64,000 nucleotides of DNA from Haloprofundus halophilus (GCF_003439925.1 NZ_QQRR01000001.1:1-64000); one strand, 5' to 3'; shown: positions 6,864 to 15,676, counted from the stretch's first letter. Program-made: numbers and translations. Notes: generated by a model from the letters alone, not told the origin.

Positions 6864-8777
6864 ATGACCGACGACCACGGCGATGAGAGCCGCCGAGACG
6901 CGGTATCGACGCCGCCGAGCGCCGACGGCGCCGACGGTGACAACGAAGACGACTCCGTCACCCTCGACTCCTTCTACGATGCGCTGCAGGCCGAAGGGCG
7001 ACCAGTCGTCACCGCACAGCAGGTCGCTCGCCGACTCGACGTCTCGCAGGCTGACGCCGTCGACGCGCTCGACGCGCTCGCCGGCGCCGGAACCGTCCAG
7101 CGCGTCGACGTCGAGTCCGACCCAGTCGTTTGGTATCCGACGCAGTGGAGCGACGTCGCCGCGCGCGAACGGGTCATCCTCTTCCCCGAACGCCGCGAAA
7201 TCGTCGTCGACCGACCCGAGCAGTACACCCGCGCGCAACTGTCGCAGTTCGCGCACCTCGTCGATACGACCGGCGGCGACACCGACGAACGCGGCTACCT
7301 CTACACGATTCGGACCGAGGACGTCTGGCAGGCCCCCTTCGACGAGTTGGACGGCTTGCTGCGGAGCATGCGGTCGGTGCTGCCGCGGCGCTCGCCGCAC
7401 CTCGAGGAGTGGGTCGAACGGCAGTGGAAACGCGCCCACCAGTTCACCCTCAAAACCCACGAGGACGGCTACGTCGTCCTCGAAGCGGCCAACGAGGACC
7501 TGATGGGTAACGTCGCCCGCGAGAAGCTCACCGAACAGCACCTCCACGCCCCGATCTCCGACACCGAGAGCTGGGTCCGCGAGGGGGAGGAGGCGGCTAT
7601 CAAACGCGTCCTCTACGAGGCCGGCTACCCCGTCACGGACGAGCGCGACCTCGACACCGGCGACCCGCTCGAAATCGAACTCGACGTCGAGTTACGCGAC
7701 TACCAGCAGAACTGGGTCGACCGCTTCGTCGACCAGCGGTCGGGCGTCCTCGTCGGCCCACCTGGCAGCGGCAAGACCATCGCCGGCATGGGGGTGCTCG
7801 CGGCCGTCGGCGGCGAAACCCTGATTCTCGTTCCGAGCCGGGAACTCGCCGGCCAGTGGCGACAGGAACTGCTCGAACACACGACGCTCACAGACGCGCA
7901 GATCGGCGAGTATCACGGCGGGACAAAGGAGATTCGACCGGTCACTATCGCCACCTACCAGACCGCGGGGATGGACCGCCACCGCCAACTGTTCGACTCG
8001 CGCGCGTGGGGACTCATCGTCTACGACGAGGTCCACCACATCCCGAGTCGCGTGTTCAGACGCAGCGCCGACCTCCAGACGAAGCACCGACTCGGGCTGT
8101 CGGCGACGCCGATCCGCGAGGACGACAAGGAAGAGGACATCTTCACGCTCGTCGGCCCGCCCATCGGCACCGACTGGGGGAAACTGTTCGACGCCGGCTT
8201 CGTTCAGGAGCCGGAAGTCGAGATTCGGTACGTCCCGTGGACCGACGAGATGGCCGAAAACGAGTACCGAAGCGCCGACGGCCGCGAGCGCTACAAACTC
8301 GCGGCGCTCAACCCCGCGAAAGTCGACGAGGTTCGCCACCTGCGCGGACAGCATCTGGACGCGAAAGCCCTGATTTTCGTCGATTGGCTCGAACAGGGCG
8401 AGGCGCTCGCAGACGCGCTCGACGCGCCGTTCATCAGCGGCGAGATGCCGCACTACCGCCGCCAACAGCTCCTCCGGCAGTTCCGCGACTCCGACGGGGA
8501 CCTGCGGACGCTCGTCGTCTCCCGCGTCGGCGACGAGGGTATCGACCTCCCGAACGCCGAGGTCGCTATCGTCGCCTCCGGTCTCGGCGGGTCGCGGCGA
8601 CAGGGCGCACAGCGCGCCGGCCGGACGATGCGGCCCGCGGGCAACGCCCTGGTGTACGTGCTCGCCACCCGCGGGTCGCCGGAGGAGGACTTCGCCGAAC
8701 GCCAACTGCGGCATCTCGCGGAGAAAGGAATCCGCGTCCGCGAGTCGGGTGCGTGGCCGACCGGCGGCGAGGAGTAG
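6864..8777 (+). CDS. XPB/Rad25-type superfamily 2 DNA helicase
   Basis: 637 aa. An N-terminal helix-turn-helix region (about residues 33-80) is followed by an XPB-like damage-recognition region and a superfamily 2 helicase core. Walker A is GPPGSGKT (about residues 298-305), the Walker B box is YDEVHHIP (about 387-394), motif III is GLSATPIRED, and motif VI is QRAGRTMRP. The DEVH box and the Q-A-GR-R motif fit archaeal XPB (Rad25) helicases. In archaea these are thought to act in DNA repair or transcription-bubble handling; the exact role is not settled. Haloarchaea usually encode several Rad25 paralogues. It stands alone, not in an operon. Confidence 0.85.
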   Translation: MTDDHGDESRRDAVSTPPSADGADGDNEDDSVTLDSFYDALQAEGRPVVTAQQVARRLDVSQADAVDALDALAGAGTVQRVDVESDPVVWYPTQWSDVAARERVILFPERREIVVDRPEQYTRAQLSQFAHLVDTTGGDTDERGYLYTIRTEDVWQAPFDELDGLLRSMRSVLPRRSPHLEEWVERQWKRAHQFTLKTHEDGYVVLEAANEDLMGNVAREKLTEQHLHAPISDTESWVREGEEAAIKRVLYEAGYPVTDERDLDTGDPLEIELDVELRDYQQNWVDRFVDQRSGVLVGPPGSGKTIAGMGVLAAVGGETLILVPSRELAGQWRQELLEHTTLTDAQIGEYHGGTKEIRPVTIATYQTAGMDRHRQLFDSRAWGLIVYDEVHHIPSRVFRRSADLQTKHRLGLSATPIREDDKEEDIFTLVGPPIGTDWGKLFDAGFVQEPEVEIRYVPWTDEMAENEYRSADGRERYKLAALNPAKVDEVRHLRGQHLDAKALIFVDWLEQGEALADALDAPFISGEMPHYRRQQLLRQFRDSDGDLRTLVVSRVGDEGIDLPNAEVAIVASGLGGSRRQGAQRAGRTMRPAGNALVYVLATRGSPEEDFAERQLRHLAEKGIRVRESGAWPTGGEE

Positions 8778-8928
8778 GACCCCGGCGAACCGACCCGCCG
8801 CGGGTTGTCGTCGCACCACTGATTTCTACCGAGACGCCTCCCGTACCGACCGGGGTCCGACGCTGTCACTTCGCACGACGCAGTTCGAGAATCGAACGGA
8901 GCTATCCGAGCGACTCGCGGCATCCGAG

Positions 8929-9399
8929 TTAGCGTTCCGACGACTCGTCTTCCTCGGCCGAGTCGCAGTCGGTCAGTCCCGATTCGACGTCCTCGTCGTC
9001 CCGCCGTCCCTCGACGTGTTCACTTTCTTCCGCACCGTTCTCGTCTGTCTCGTCTCGGCGTGTGTCCGCTCCGTCTCGTTCGGCGTCACTGAGGGAGATA
9101 TCGATTCGACCTTCGGCCCACACGGTCACTGTCCGTCCATCGAAGTCGAACGTGAGGTGCCCGTTTCGTTCGGCGGTCGTTCTGGAATCCCGCTGGAAAA
9201 TCGTATCTATCGCATCGGGGTCGACCGTCCCGTACAGCGGTTCGATGTCGTTGGTGTCTCTGCCTTCGATTTCCGCTAGCGCGCCGACGAGCACGATGCT
9301 CGGAACGTCCCGCGCTCGGTCGAACTCGACGCTGTACTGGTTCCTCTCGGGGTCGTAGCTGATGTCTCTCTGTCTATCTCCGCCTGACTGCCCGGACAT
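8929..9399 (-). CDS. HalOD1 output-domain protein
   Basis: 156 aa. Residues 12-105 match the haloarchaeal HalOD1 output domain (SVEFDRARDVPSIVLVGALA, DIEPLYGTVDPDAIDTIF, HLTFDFDGRTVTVWAEGRI). The remainder is a highly acidic, low-complexity tail rich in Asp, Glu and Arg. HalOD1 is an output module of haloarchaeal two-component systems and also occurs alone. No sensor kinase or receiver gene is nearby, so the input is unknown. A TATA box at 9440-9449 lies upstream. Confidence 0.85.
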   Translation of the reverse strand: MSGQSGGDRQRDISYDPERNQYSVEFDRARDVPSIVLVGALAEIEGRDTNDIEPLYGTVDPDAIDTIFQRDSRTTAERNGHLTFDFDGRTVTVWAEGRIDISLSDAERDGADTRRDETDENGAEESEHVEGRRDDEDVESGLTDCDSAEEDESSER

Positions 9400-9439
9400 T
9401 TTTATTTCTCAAACCCTCACCTTTACAGAAAGGCTCCAG

Positions 9440-9449
9440 ATATATAACC
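9440..9449 (-). promoter_or_regulatory. TATA box of the HalOD1 gene
   Basis: Minus-strand GGTTATATAT, about 45 bases upstream of the start codon at 9399, which predicts a short leader of about 15-20 bases. Confidence 0.65.
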
Positions 9450-9472
9450 GGAGCGCCTAATCACGCAAATAA

Positions 9473-9496
9473 CGCTCGACCGCTCGACCGCTCGAC
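9473..9496. repeat. 8-bp tandem repeat (3 copies)
   Basis: CGCTCGAC three times in a row, then a partial unit. Part of the 344-base gap 9400-9743. Confidence 0.8.
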
Positions 9497-9652
9497 CGAC
9501 CCTCCTTTTTGGGGACGAATCTATCTTTTCTGCCGACGCCCGCGCCGTTCGCTTTCGTGAGACGGTCAGACGATGAGACAGTCAGATGATCTTATAGTCG
9601 GGTTTTCTGACAGTGGTATAATCTGATGATTAGATGGTCCGATAGTCAGACA

Positions 9653-9735
9653 GTCAACACCCTACGCGAGGGCTGTCCGGTCGACACCCTACACGCGGGG
9701 ACTTTCCGGTTGACACCCTACGCGGGGCTGTGACG
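9653..9735. repeat. 27-29 bp tandem repeat (3 copies)
   Basis: Units at 9653-9679, 9680-9708 and 9709-9735, each GTCGACACCCTAC followed by a CGCGGGG-type block and a TGTCCG-type end. It lies immediately downstream of the stop codon of the aminotransferase at 9744. The segment 9555-9652 in the same gap has repeated AGTCAGA words but no gene. Confidence 0.8.
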
Positions 9736-9743
9736 GTCGATAT

Positions 9744-10808
9744 CTACGAGAGTGCCGCTTCGAGCGCGTCCATCGCTCGGTCGACCTTCTCGATATCCGC
9801 TCCGTGGCCCATGTGGCCAACGCGGATGACGTCGTCGGCGAGGTCACCCAGCCCGGTCGAGAGAATCACGTCGTGTTCCTCGGCCAGCGTGCGTTGCAAC
9901 TCGCTCGCTCGACCCGGGACGTGAAACGCCGTCACCGTCGGCGAGGGCCGTGCGCTGTCGGCGAACAGCTCCAGACTCATCTCCTCTCCGCGCTCGCGAC
10001 ACACCTCCGCGGCGGCGACGTGGCGGTCGTACACCGCGTCTAACCCCTCTTCGAGGAGCAGGTCGACGGCGGCGTCGAGCGCCGCGACGTTCGCGGTCAG
10101 ATGCGTGTAGGGGAACTCCTCGCTCACGTCGCGCCACGGCAGGAAGTTCGTGTACAGCGACGAGGGGTCGCGAGCCTCCATCGCCGCCCACGCCTCGTCG
10201 CTGATGGCGGCCGTCGTCAGCCCCGGCGGCGCGCTGAAGCACTTCTGCGACCCGCCGAGGCACACGTCGATACGCTCCGTCGGGACGGGTGTCCCGCCGA
10301 GCGACGAGACGGCGTCGACGACGGAGAGCACGCCGTGGTCGTCCAGCGCGTCCAACACGGGTTCGAGGTTCGTGAGCGTCCCCGTGGGCGTCTCGCAGTG
10401 AACCATCGTCGCGAACTCGAACGGTTCGTCCAGTTCCTCGCTCCGTTCGAGCGCCGCCTCCACGGCGTCGACGTCGAGCGCCTCCGTGTGTTCGACGCCG
10501 ACGAGCGTCGGTTCTCCGCCGTAGTTCTCCACGAAGTCGGCGAACCCGTCACCGTAGAGTCCGTTCGAGATGCAGAGCACGCGGTCGCCGGGTTCGACGA
10601 GCGAGGCGACGGCGGCTTCCAACCCCAGAATCCCCTCGCCGCCGGGGACGACGACGTCGTGGTCGGCGTCGTACACCTCGGCGAGTTTCTCGCACAGGCC
10701 CTCGTAACGGACGCGGAAGCGCTCCTCCACGTCGGGGTTCGGCTGCTCGCGCGCCATCGCGCGTCGAACGGGTTCCGGAACGGCGGTCGGACCGGGCGTG
10801 AGTAGCAT
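9744..10808 (-). CDS. Class V aminotransferase (serine/alanine-glyoxylate type)
   Basis: 354 aa PLP-dependent aminotransferase of the class V family that includes serine-pyruvate and alanine-glyoxylate aminotransferases. The protein opens with MLLTPGPTAVPEPVRRAMA, typical of this group. The PLP lysine lies in GGSQKCFSAPPG, preceded by the VDAVSSLGG aspartate motif, and the C-terminal RVGHMGHG motif is also typical. The ATG at 10808 is chosen because homology starts there; an upstream reading would translate a tandem repeat tract. The substrate pair is not deducible. A second, more distant member is at 46703-47890. Confidence 0.85.
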   Translation of the reverse strand: MLLTPGPTAVPEPVRRAMAREQPNPDVEERFRVRYEGLCEKLAEVYDADHDVVVPGGEGILGLEAAVASLVEPGDRVLCISNGLYGDGFADFVENYGGEPTLVGVEHTEALDVDAVEAALERSEELDEPFEFATMVHCETPTGTLTNLEPVLDALDDHGVLSVVDAVSSLGGTPVPTERIDVCLGGSQKCFSAPPGLTTAAISDEAWAAMEARDPSSLYTNFLPWRDVSEEFPYTHLTANVAALDAAVDLLLEEGLDAVYDRHVAAAEVCRERGEEMSLELFADSARPSPTVTAFHVPGRASELQRTLAEEHDVILSTGLGDLADDVIRVGHMGHGADIEKVDRAMDALEAALS

Positions 10809-10870
10809 ACTCGTGTCTCCGCGCTTCGGAACTTTAGCCCGTCGGTGGCGGCGGCGATTTCGCCCTCTAC

Positions 10871-11068
10871 TCCGTTCGTTCGTTCTCCCCTCCACTCCGT
10901 TCGTTCGTTCTCCCCTCCACTCCGTTCGTTCGTTCTCCCCTCCACTCCGTTCGTCCGTTCTTTCCTCTACCCTCGTCCGTTCTTCTCCCTGCCCTCGTTC
11001 TTTCCTCTACCCTCGTTCTTTCCTCTACCCTCGTTCTTTCCTCTACCCTCGTCCGTTCTTCCCTCTAC
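10871..11068. repeat. Polypyrimidine tandem repeat array between divergent genes
   Basis: Plus strand is almost only C, T and G with very few A. Four 25-base units (10871, 10896, 10921, 10946; TCCGTTCGTTCGTTCTCC then CCTCCAC) are followed by three identical 18-base units CCTCGTTCTTTCCTCTAC (10993, 11011, 11029) and a variant (11047-11068). It fills the control region between the divergent genes at 10808 and 11127. A TATA-like CTTTAT follows at about 11085. Confidence 0.85.
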
Positions 11069-11126
11069 CCCCGTTCGTCCTCCCTCTTTATCCGCCATCC
11101 TCGCGTCGGCCGCGACGGGAAGACAC

Positions 11127-12131
11127 ATGTCCCGCCCGTTCGCAGAGTGGGCCATGACCGGCAAGTTCACGCCCGACGACCTCGCCGCCTACGTCTTCTC
11201 GCGGACGGGCGCACCGAACGACGACCTACTCGTCGGCCCGGCGTTCGGCGAGGACGCCGCCGCCGTGCGAGTCGGCGGCGAGACGCTCGTCGTCAGCACC
11301 GACCCGATCTCGCTGGCCGCCGAACGAATCGGGACGCTCGGCGTCGCCATCGTCTCCAACGACGTGGCCGCCTGCGGCGGCGTTCCGGAGTGGCTGACCT
11401 GCACGATTCTCCTGCCCGACGACGACCCGGCGCTGCTCGACACCATCACCGCTCAACTCGACGCCGAAGCGAACCGGCTCGGTATCACTATCGTCGGCGG
11501 TCACAGCGAGTCCGTCTCGGCGCTCTCTCGGCCGCTTCTCTCGCTGACCTGCGCCGGCGCCGCCGACCGGTACGTCTCGACCGGCGGCGCGCGACCGGGC
11601 GACCGAGTCCTCCTGACCAAGGCCGCCGGTATCGAGGGAACCGCCGTGCTCGCGTCGGACTTCGCCGACGAGTTCGACCTCCCCGCGGACCTCGTCGCCG
11701 ACGCGACGTCGTTCTTCGACGACCTGAGCGTCATCCCGGACGCGGCGGCGCTCGAACCGTTCGCGGCGGCGATGCACGACCCGACCGAGGGCGGCGTCGC
11801 CGCCGGTCTCACCGAGATGGCCGTCGCCAGCGACGCCGTGCTCTCGGTCGACCCCGGCGACGTTCCCATCCGTCCCGAAACCCGCCGACTCTGCGACGCA
11901 GCGGACGTCGACCCGCTCCGAATTCTCGGGTCGGGCGCACTCGTCGCCACCGTCTCCGAGACAGCCGTCGACGAAGCGCTGGCGGCGCTGAGTGACGCAG
12001 GTGTCGACGCCGCGGAAATCGGCACCGTCGAGCGACCAGAAGACACGGACTACGAAGCGGCTGGACTCCGCCTCGGCGACGAGTTCCTCGCGTCGCCGCC
12101 GGCGGACGACATGTACGCGCTCTGGGACTGA
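11127..12131 (+). CDS. AIR synthase-related (PurM/HypE-like) protein
   Basis: 334 aa of the PurM/AIR synthase superfamily, which includes HypE, SelD, ThiL and PurM. Visible motifs are the FGEDAAAVRVGGETLVVSTDP metal/ATP-binding region near residue 40 and the HDPTEGGVAAGLTEMA motif near residue 217, the latter typical of HypE-like members. No hydrogenase maturation partners are nearby, so a HypE role is unlikely; the actual substrate is unknown. ATG 11127 is chosen with a CTTTAT box about 37 bases upstream; ATG 11154 (MTGKFTPDDLAAYVF) is the alternative. Confidence 0.8.
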   Translation: MSRPFAEWAMTGKFTPDDLAAYVFSRTGAPNDDLLVGPAFGEDAAAVRVGGETLVVSTDPISLAAERIGTLGVAIVSNDVAACGGVPEWLTCTILLPDDDPALLDTITAQLDAEANRLGITIVGGHSESVSALSRPLLSLTCAGAADRYVSTGGARPGDRVLLTKAAGIEGTAVLASDFADEFDLPADLVADATSFFDDLSVIPDAAALEPFAAAMHDPTEGGVAAGLTEMAVASDAVLSVDPGDVPIRPETRRLCDAADVDPLRILGSGALVATVSETAVDEALAALSDAGVDAAEIGTVERPEDTDYEAAGLRLGDEFLASPPADDMYALWD

Positions 12132-12158
12132 GTTCCCGCGGCGCCCGTCCGAATCGAC

Positions 12159-12923
12159 TCAGAACTCCTCGGGTTCCTCCCACCGCGCCTCGGGGTCGAC
12201 CGGTTCGACGGCCCGGCGAATCTGTTCCTCCGTGTAGTCGATGTCGTCTAACACCATGGCGAGGCGCTGCCAGCGCGCGCTCAACTCGCTTTCTCCCTCG
12301 GGGCCGACGCGCGCGCCGCGGGTTTTGAAGAACTCCGTTCCCCGCCCGCGTTTCGATCCCTCGCCGGTGTGACCGTCGAAGACGGCGTCGAACGTCCCGC
12401 CGGCTTCGAGGTCGCCGACCGGGAAGTCGTGGGCGGGGTCCTCGCCGCGTTCGCGTGCCGCCGCCCGCTCCTCGGCGACCTTTCGGAAGTACTCGTCGGC
12501 GTTCGACGCCTCGCGGGTCGACGGGGCGCGCGCGGCCGCCAGCGCGGCGTGGATGGCGCAGAGGCGGCCCTCCCACGAGTCCATCGACCACCGGTCGGTC
12601 GCGAGCTCCTCGTAGCGCTCGATGGTCAGCGCCACCTCGTCGCCCGCGCGGAGGTCCTCGACGACGTAGAGGTTGAGGCGGTCCCAGAGGTTCCAGCCGA
12701 ACCCCGAGCGCGCGAGTTCCCACGCCGCCCACGCGGCGACCTCCTCGTCGGACCGCCTGACGGCCTTCTGGAGCAGGCTCGACACGACGTACCGGCTGTA
12801 GCCGCCGTCGGTCTCGTTCTCCGCTTTCTCCTCGCCGAAGTCGTTTTCCCCGGTCGCTTCCGGCGGCGTGTCCGCCCGGAGGCTCCCGTCGGACCCGAAC
12901 GTCGCCTGTCGCTCGTCGGTCAT
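12159..12923 (-). CDS. Stand-alone RarA/MgsA C-terminal-like protein
   Basis: 254 aa, a conserved haloarchaeal type. After an acidic N-terminal 40 residues comes YVVSSLLQKAVRRSDEEVAA and a WAAWELARSG segment with RLNLYVVEDL. This resembles the C-terminal helical domain of RarA/MgsA clamp-loader-like ATPases (SALQKSIRGSD, LARLLEAGED, IASEDVG). There is no AAA+ ATPase domain here, so the protein would be only the RarA tail. The later part has EEYFRK-type helices and DIDYTEEQIRRAVEPVD near the end. Assignment rests on eye-level similarity. It converges on the gene at 11127, 27 bases apart. Confidence 0.5.
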   Translation of the reverse strand: MTDERQATFGSDGSLRADTPPEATGENDFGEEKAENETDGGYSRYVVSSLLQKAVRRSDEEVAAWAAWELARSGFGWNLWDRLNLYVVEDLRAGDEVALTIERYEELATDRWSMDSWEGRLCAIHAALAAARAPSTREASNADEYFRKVAEERAAARERGEDPAHDFPVGDLEAGGTFDAVFDGHTGEGSKRGRGTEFFKTRGARVGPEGESELSARWQRLAMVLDDIDYTEEQIRRAVEPVDPEARWEEPEEF

Positions 12924-13102
12924 GCTGAACCGACGGCGCGGCGACGTAATCAACGCTCTGCACTCGGGTCGCCCGCGGGAGATTTCGACCGGTGTAACTA
13001 CCGTTAAGTCGCTTCCGCAAGACCGTCCACGAGAACCGTGATTCCCGCCTCGCTCGCCGGGCCCGCGCCGCTTTCGGACCGTCTCTCGCCGGCGCGTCGG
13101 CG

Positions 13103-15373
13103 ATGACCGACCCGATATCGAACGAGACGCTCTTGGAATCCGCCGAGCGACTCTGCGAGACGTACCGAGAGGCGGCGACCGAGCGCCTCCGCGACGGCGA
13201 CGTCGCCGTAGTCGACGCGGCCGAGAGATGGACGGCGTTCGTCCGGCACCACCACGGCGCGGTGTTCGACGCCGCCGACCGAGCGGCCGACGCCGCGGTA
13301 CTCGAGGACCGAGCGGCCGACGCCCCGACGGAACGCACAGTCTTTCTCGACGTTCTCGCCGCAAATTTCGCCGTTTCACGACTCAGACGTGCGGTCGAAT
13401 CCGCGTTCGACGCCGACTGTCGGTCGTCGCCCCCGCCCGATTGCGTCGACGTGAACGCCGACTTCACCACGGCGTTCGACGCCGTCCACCGACTCGTTCG
13501 CGACGATTTCGACGACGAGAGCGCGGCGCGACTCGCACGACTCGAATCTGCAGAGCCGGTCATCCTCGACTCGCTGGAACCGACCGCCGTCGGCCACCTC
13601 TACGAGCGAATCGTCTCCCGGCGCGCGCGACTCTCACTCGGCGAGTACTACACGCCCCGGGGCCTCGCCGAACTGGCGCTCCCGGCCGACTGCGCCGGCG
13701 AGACGGTACTGGACCCCGCGTGCGGTGCCGGCGTCTTCCTCGCCGCGGCCGTCGACCGAAAACGGATGGCGCTTTCGGACCTCACGCCCCGAGAGACGCT
13801 CGACCGAATCACCTCGACCGTCGTCGGCGTCGACCTCAACCCGGTCGCCGTCCGCTGCGCTCGCCTCGCGTATCTCCTGACGCTGACGCCGCTTCTCGCC
13901 GCCGTCGACTCGCCGACGGTCGAACTCCCCGTCTACTTGGGGGATTCGTTGGGCCTCGGCGGGGAGTCGGCCGTTCCCGCCCGGACCGCCTCGCCGACGA
14001 CCGACCTCCGCGCCGACGTGCTCGTCGGGAATCCGCCGTGGCTCACGTGGGAGCGACTCAGCGAACGCGCGCGCTCGCGGTGGCGCGAACACCACATCGA
14101 CCGTTTGGACCTCCTGCCGCGACGAGGTGCCGAACGGCTGCTCGGCCACGCCAACGACGACCTGTCGGTGCCGTTCGTCTGGGTCTGCATCGAGCGCTAT
14201 CTCGAAGAGGGCGGCCGCGCGGCGTTCGTGCTCAAACGCGACCTCCGAAGCGGGCCGGCGGGGCGACTGCTCAGGCAACTCCGCGTCGGCGACCGCCCGC
14301 TCTCGCTGCGCCGCGTCGAGGATTTCGGTGCTCTCGCGCCGTTCGGCGACCAAGTGCGCGCGGCGGCGGCGTTGTACGAGTTCACCGCCGACGCCGACAC
14401 CGAGTTTCCGGTGAGTTTTCGCACGTGGCGAGCACGGAGCGACCCCGACGCCCCCGCCCCGCCCGCGTTCGACAGTCTCGACGCGATGCACCGGACGCTC
14501 GACACCGAGACGACGGGACTCGTCCCCGTCGACGTCGACGACCCCGCGGGCTCCTGGGTCCGCGTCGACGCCGAACGCGCGGCGCTCGGCCCGTGCGCCC
14601 ACGAGATTCGACACGGGCTCAAGGACGACGCGAAGGCGGTGTTCACCGTCGACGACCGACTGGTGTCGGCGCTGGAACTCGACCACCTCTACCCGTACCT
14701 CCGCTCGAAACACGTCGTGAAGTTCGGCCTGTTCGGTCACGACCGTCACCTCGTTCCACAGCGGCGCACGAACGAGGAGAACGAGTCGGAACTCGCCCGC
14801 GACGCGCCCCGGACGTACGACTACCTCGCGAACCACCGCGAAACGCTCGACGGGCGGGCGTCGACGTGGTTCGACGGCGGACCGTTCTACAACCTGTTCG
14901 GACTCGGACCGTACACGTGGGCCGACTACAAGGTCGTCTGGTGCCGCCTCGGATTCAAACCCCACTTCGTCGTCGTCTCGACCGTCGACGACCCCGAACT
15001 GGGCGAGAAGACGGTCGTCCCCGGCGACCACTGCATGTTCGTCGCTACCGACGACCGCCGGGAGGCGCACTTTCTCTGCGGGTTGCTCAACTCCGCGCCG
15101 TACCAGCGCTGCCTGCGCGAACTCGGCGGCGAGGGGAAGGCCAGCCTCTCGAAAGCGGCCGTCTCGAAGCTCTACCTCCCCGAGTGGCGCGATACTCCCC
15201 TCTTTCGCCGCATCGCCGACTGCTCCGAGCGCGCGCACGAAATCGTCCCGGGCCACGTCGACGTGAGCAAGCGCGAGTACAACCGAACGACGATACCCGA
15301 ACTGGAGGTCGTGACGGGGGAACTCGACCGCGCCGTCGAGCGGTTGCTCGCCGAACGGGATGATAATTCTTAA
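13103..15373 (+). CDS. Orphan N6-adenine DNA methyltransferase
   Basis: 756 aa. An N-terminal helical part (residues 1-165) precedes an adenine methyltransferase core: GEYYTPRGLAELAL (about 180), motif I DPACGAGVF (about 204), GVDLNPVAVRCARLAYL, and the catalytic NPPW (about 310). The C-terminal 350 residues look like the target recognition part of Eco57I/type IIG-like enzymes (HIRPYL-like LDHLYPYLRSKHVVKF, CMFVATDDRREAHFLCGLLNSAPY). No PD-(D/E)XK nuclease motif is visible and no restriction gene is adjacent, so it looks like a solitary methylase. It ends 27 bases before tRNA-Tyr, a common insertion point for acquired genes. It could be regulatory or a remnant of a restriction system. Confidence 0.8.
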   Translation: MTDPISNETLLESAERLCETYREAATERLRDGDVAVVDAAERWTAFVRHHHGAVFDAADRAADAAVLEDRAADAPTERTVFLDVLAANFAVSRLRRAVESAFDADCRSSPPPDCVDVNADFTTAFDAVHRLVRDDFDDESAARLARLESAEPVILDSLEPTAVGHLYERIVSRRARLSLGEYYTPRGLAELALPADCAGETVLDPACGAGVFLAAAVDRKRMALSDLTPRETLDRITSTVVGVDLNPVAVRCARLAYLLTLTPLLAAVDSPTVELPVYLGDSLGLGGESAVPARTASPTTDLRADVLVGNPPWLTWERLSERARSRWREHHIDRLDLLPRRGAERLLGHANDDLSVPFVWVCIERYLEEGGRAAFVLKRDLRSGPAGRLLRQLRVGDRPLSLRRVEDFGALAPFGDQVRAAAALYEFTADADTEFPVSFRTWRARSDPDAPAPPAFDSLDAMHRTLDTETTGLVPVDVDDPAGSWVRVDAERAALGPCAHEIRHGLKDDAKAVFTVDDRLVSALELDHLYPYLRSKHVVKFGLFGHDRHLVPQRRTNEENESELARDAPRTYDYLANHRETLDGRASTWFDGGPFYNLFGLGPYTWADYKVVWCRLGFKPHFVVVSTVDDPELGEKTVVPGDHCMFVATDDRREAHFLCGLLNSAPYQRCLRELGGEGKASLSKAAVSKLYLPEWRDTPLFRRIADCSERAHEIVPGHVDVSKREYNRTTIPELEVVTGELDRAVERLLAERDDNS

Positions 15374-15400
15374 GTTCGACAGTCGACCTATCTTCGGGTA

Positions 15401-15474
15401 CCGCTCTTAGCTCAGCCTGGCAGAGCAGCCGACTGTAGATCGGCTTGTCCCCCGTTCAAATCGGGGAGAGCGGA
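15401..15474 (+). tRNA. tRNA-Tyr (GTA anticodon)
   Basis: Cloverleaf folds cleanly: acceptor CCGCTCT (15401-15407) pairs with AGAGCGG (15467-15473), discriminator A at 15474. The anticodon loop CTGTAGA gives anticodon GTA at 15435-15437. The T-arm contains GTTCAAATC. Starts with C1 as in archaeal tRNA-Tyr. No intron. CCA is not encoded. Confidence 0.97.
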
Positions 15475-15676
15475 CTGAACTTCACCACTCGCGAGCGGAG
15501 CGAGCAGTGGTGAATGTGAAGGACTGTTCTCCCCGATTTGGGCCGAGAAGTCGCAGCCCGGGAGCGAACGTACTGAGTGACCCGGAATGCCTTCCGGAGT
15601 TCAGATCACCGCGGCTTCGCTTTCGCTCGCCACGAGCCCTCGTTCACTACGTTCACGAGGACGGGGAGAGCGGACT
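15475..15676. repeat. Hairpin-rich segment with duplicated tRNA-Tyr 3' end (att-like)
   Basis: The last 13 tRNA bases plus two (CGGGGAGAGCGGACT, 15462-15476) recur exactly at 15662-15676, 200 bases downstream. A 13-base inverted copy of the tRNA T-arm/acceptor (TCTCCCCGATTTG) is at 15528-15540. Between them lie stem-loops: 15481-15515 (TTCACCACT / AGTGGTGAA), 15558-15585 (CCGGG / CCCGG) and 15638-15660 (CCTCGT / ACGAGG). Direct repeats of a tRNA 3' end are the hallmark of tyrosine-integrase attachment sites, but no integrase gene is present. Confidence 0.6.

Noticed and set aside
7000-9000. Long alternative frames overlapping the XPB-like helicase
   Set aside because: Typical shadow frames of a GC-rich gene: Arg/Ser/Pro-rich products without domains.
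10809-10945. N-terminal extension of the aminotransferase through the polypyrimidine repeats
   Set aside because: It would translate tandem DNA repeats (NERSGGENERTEW-like), while the family start MLLTPGP is at 10808.
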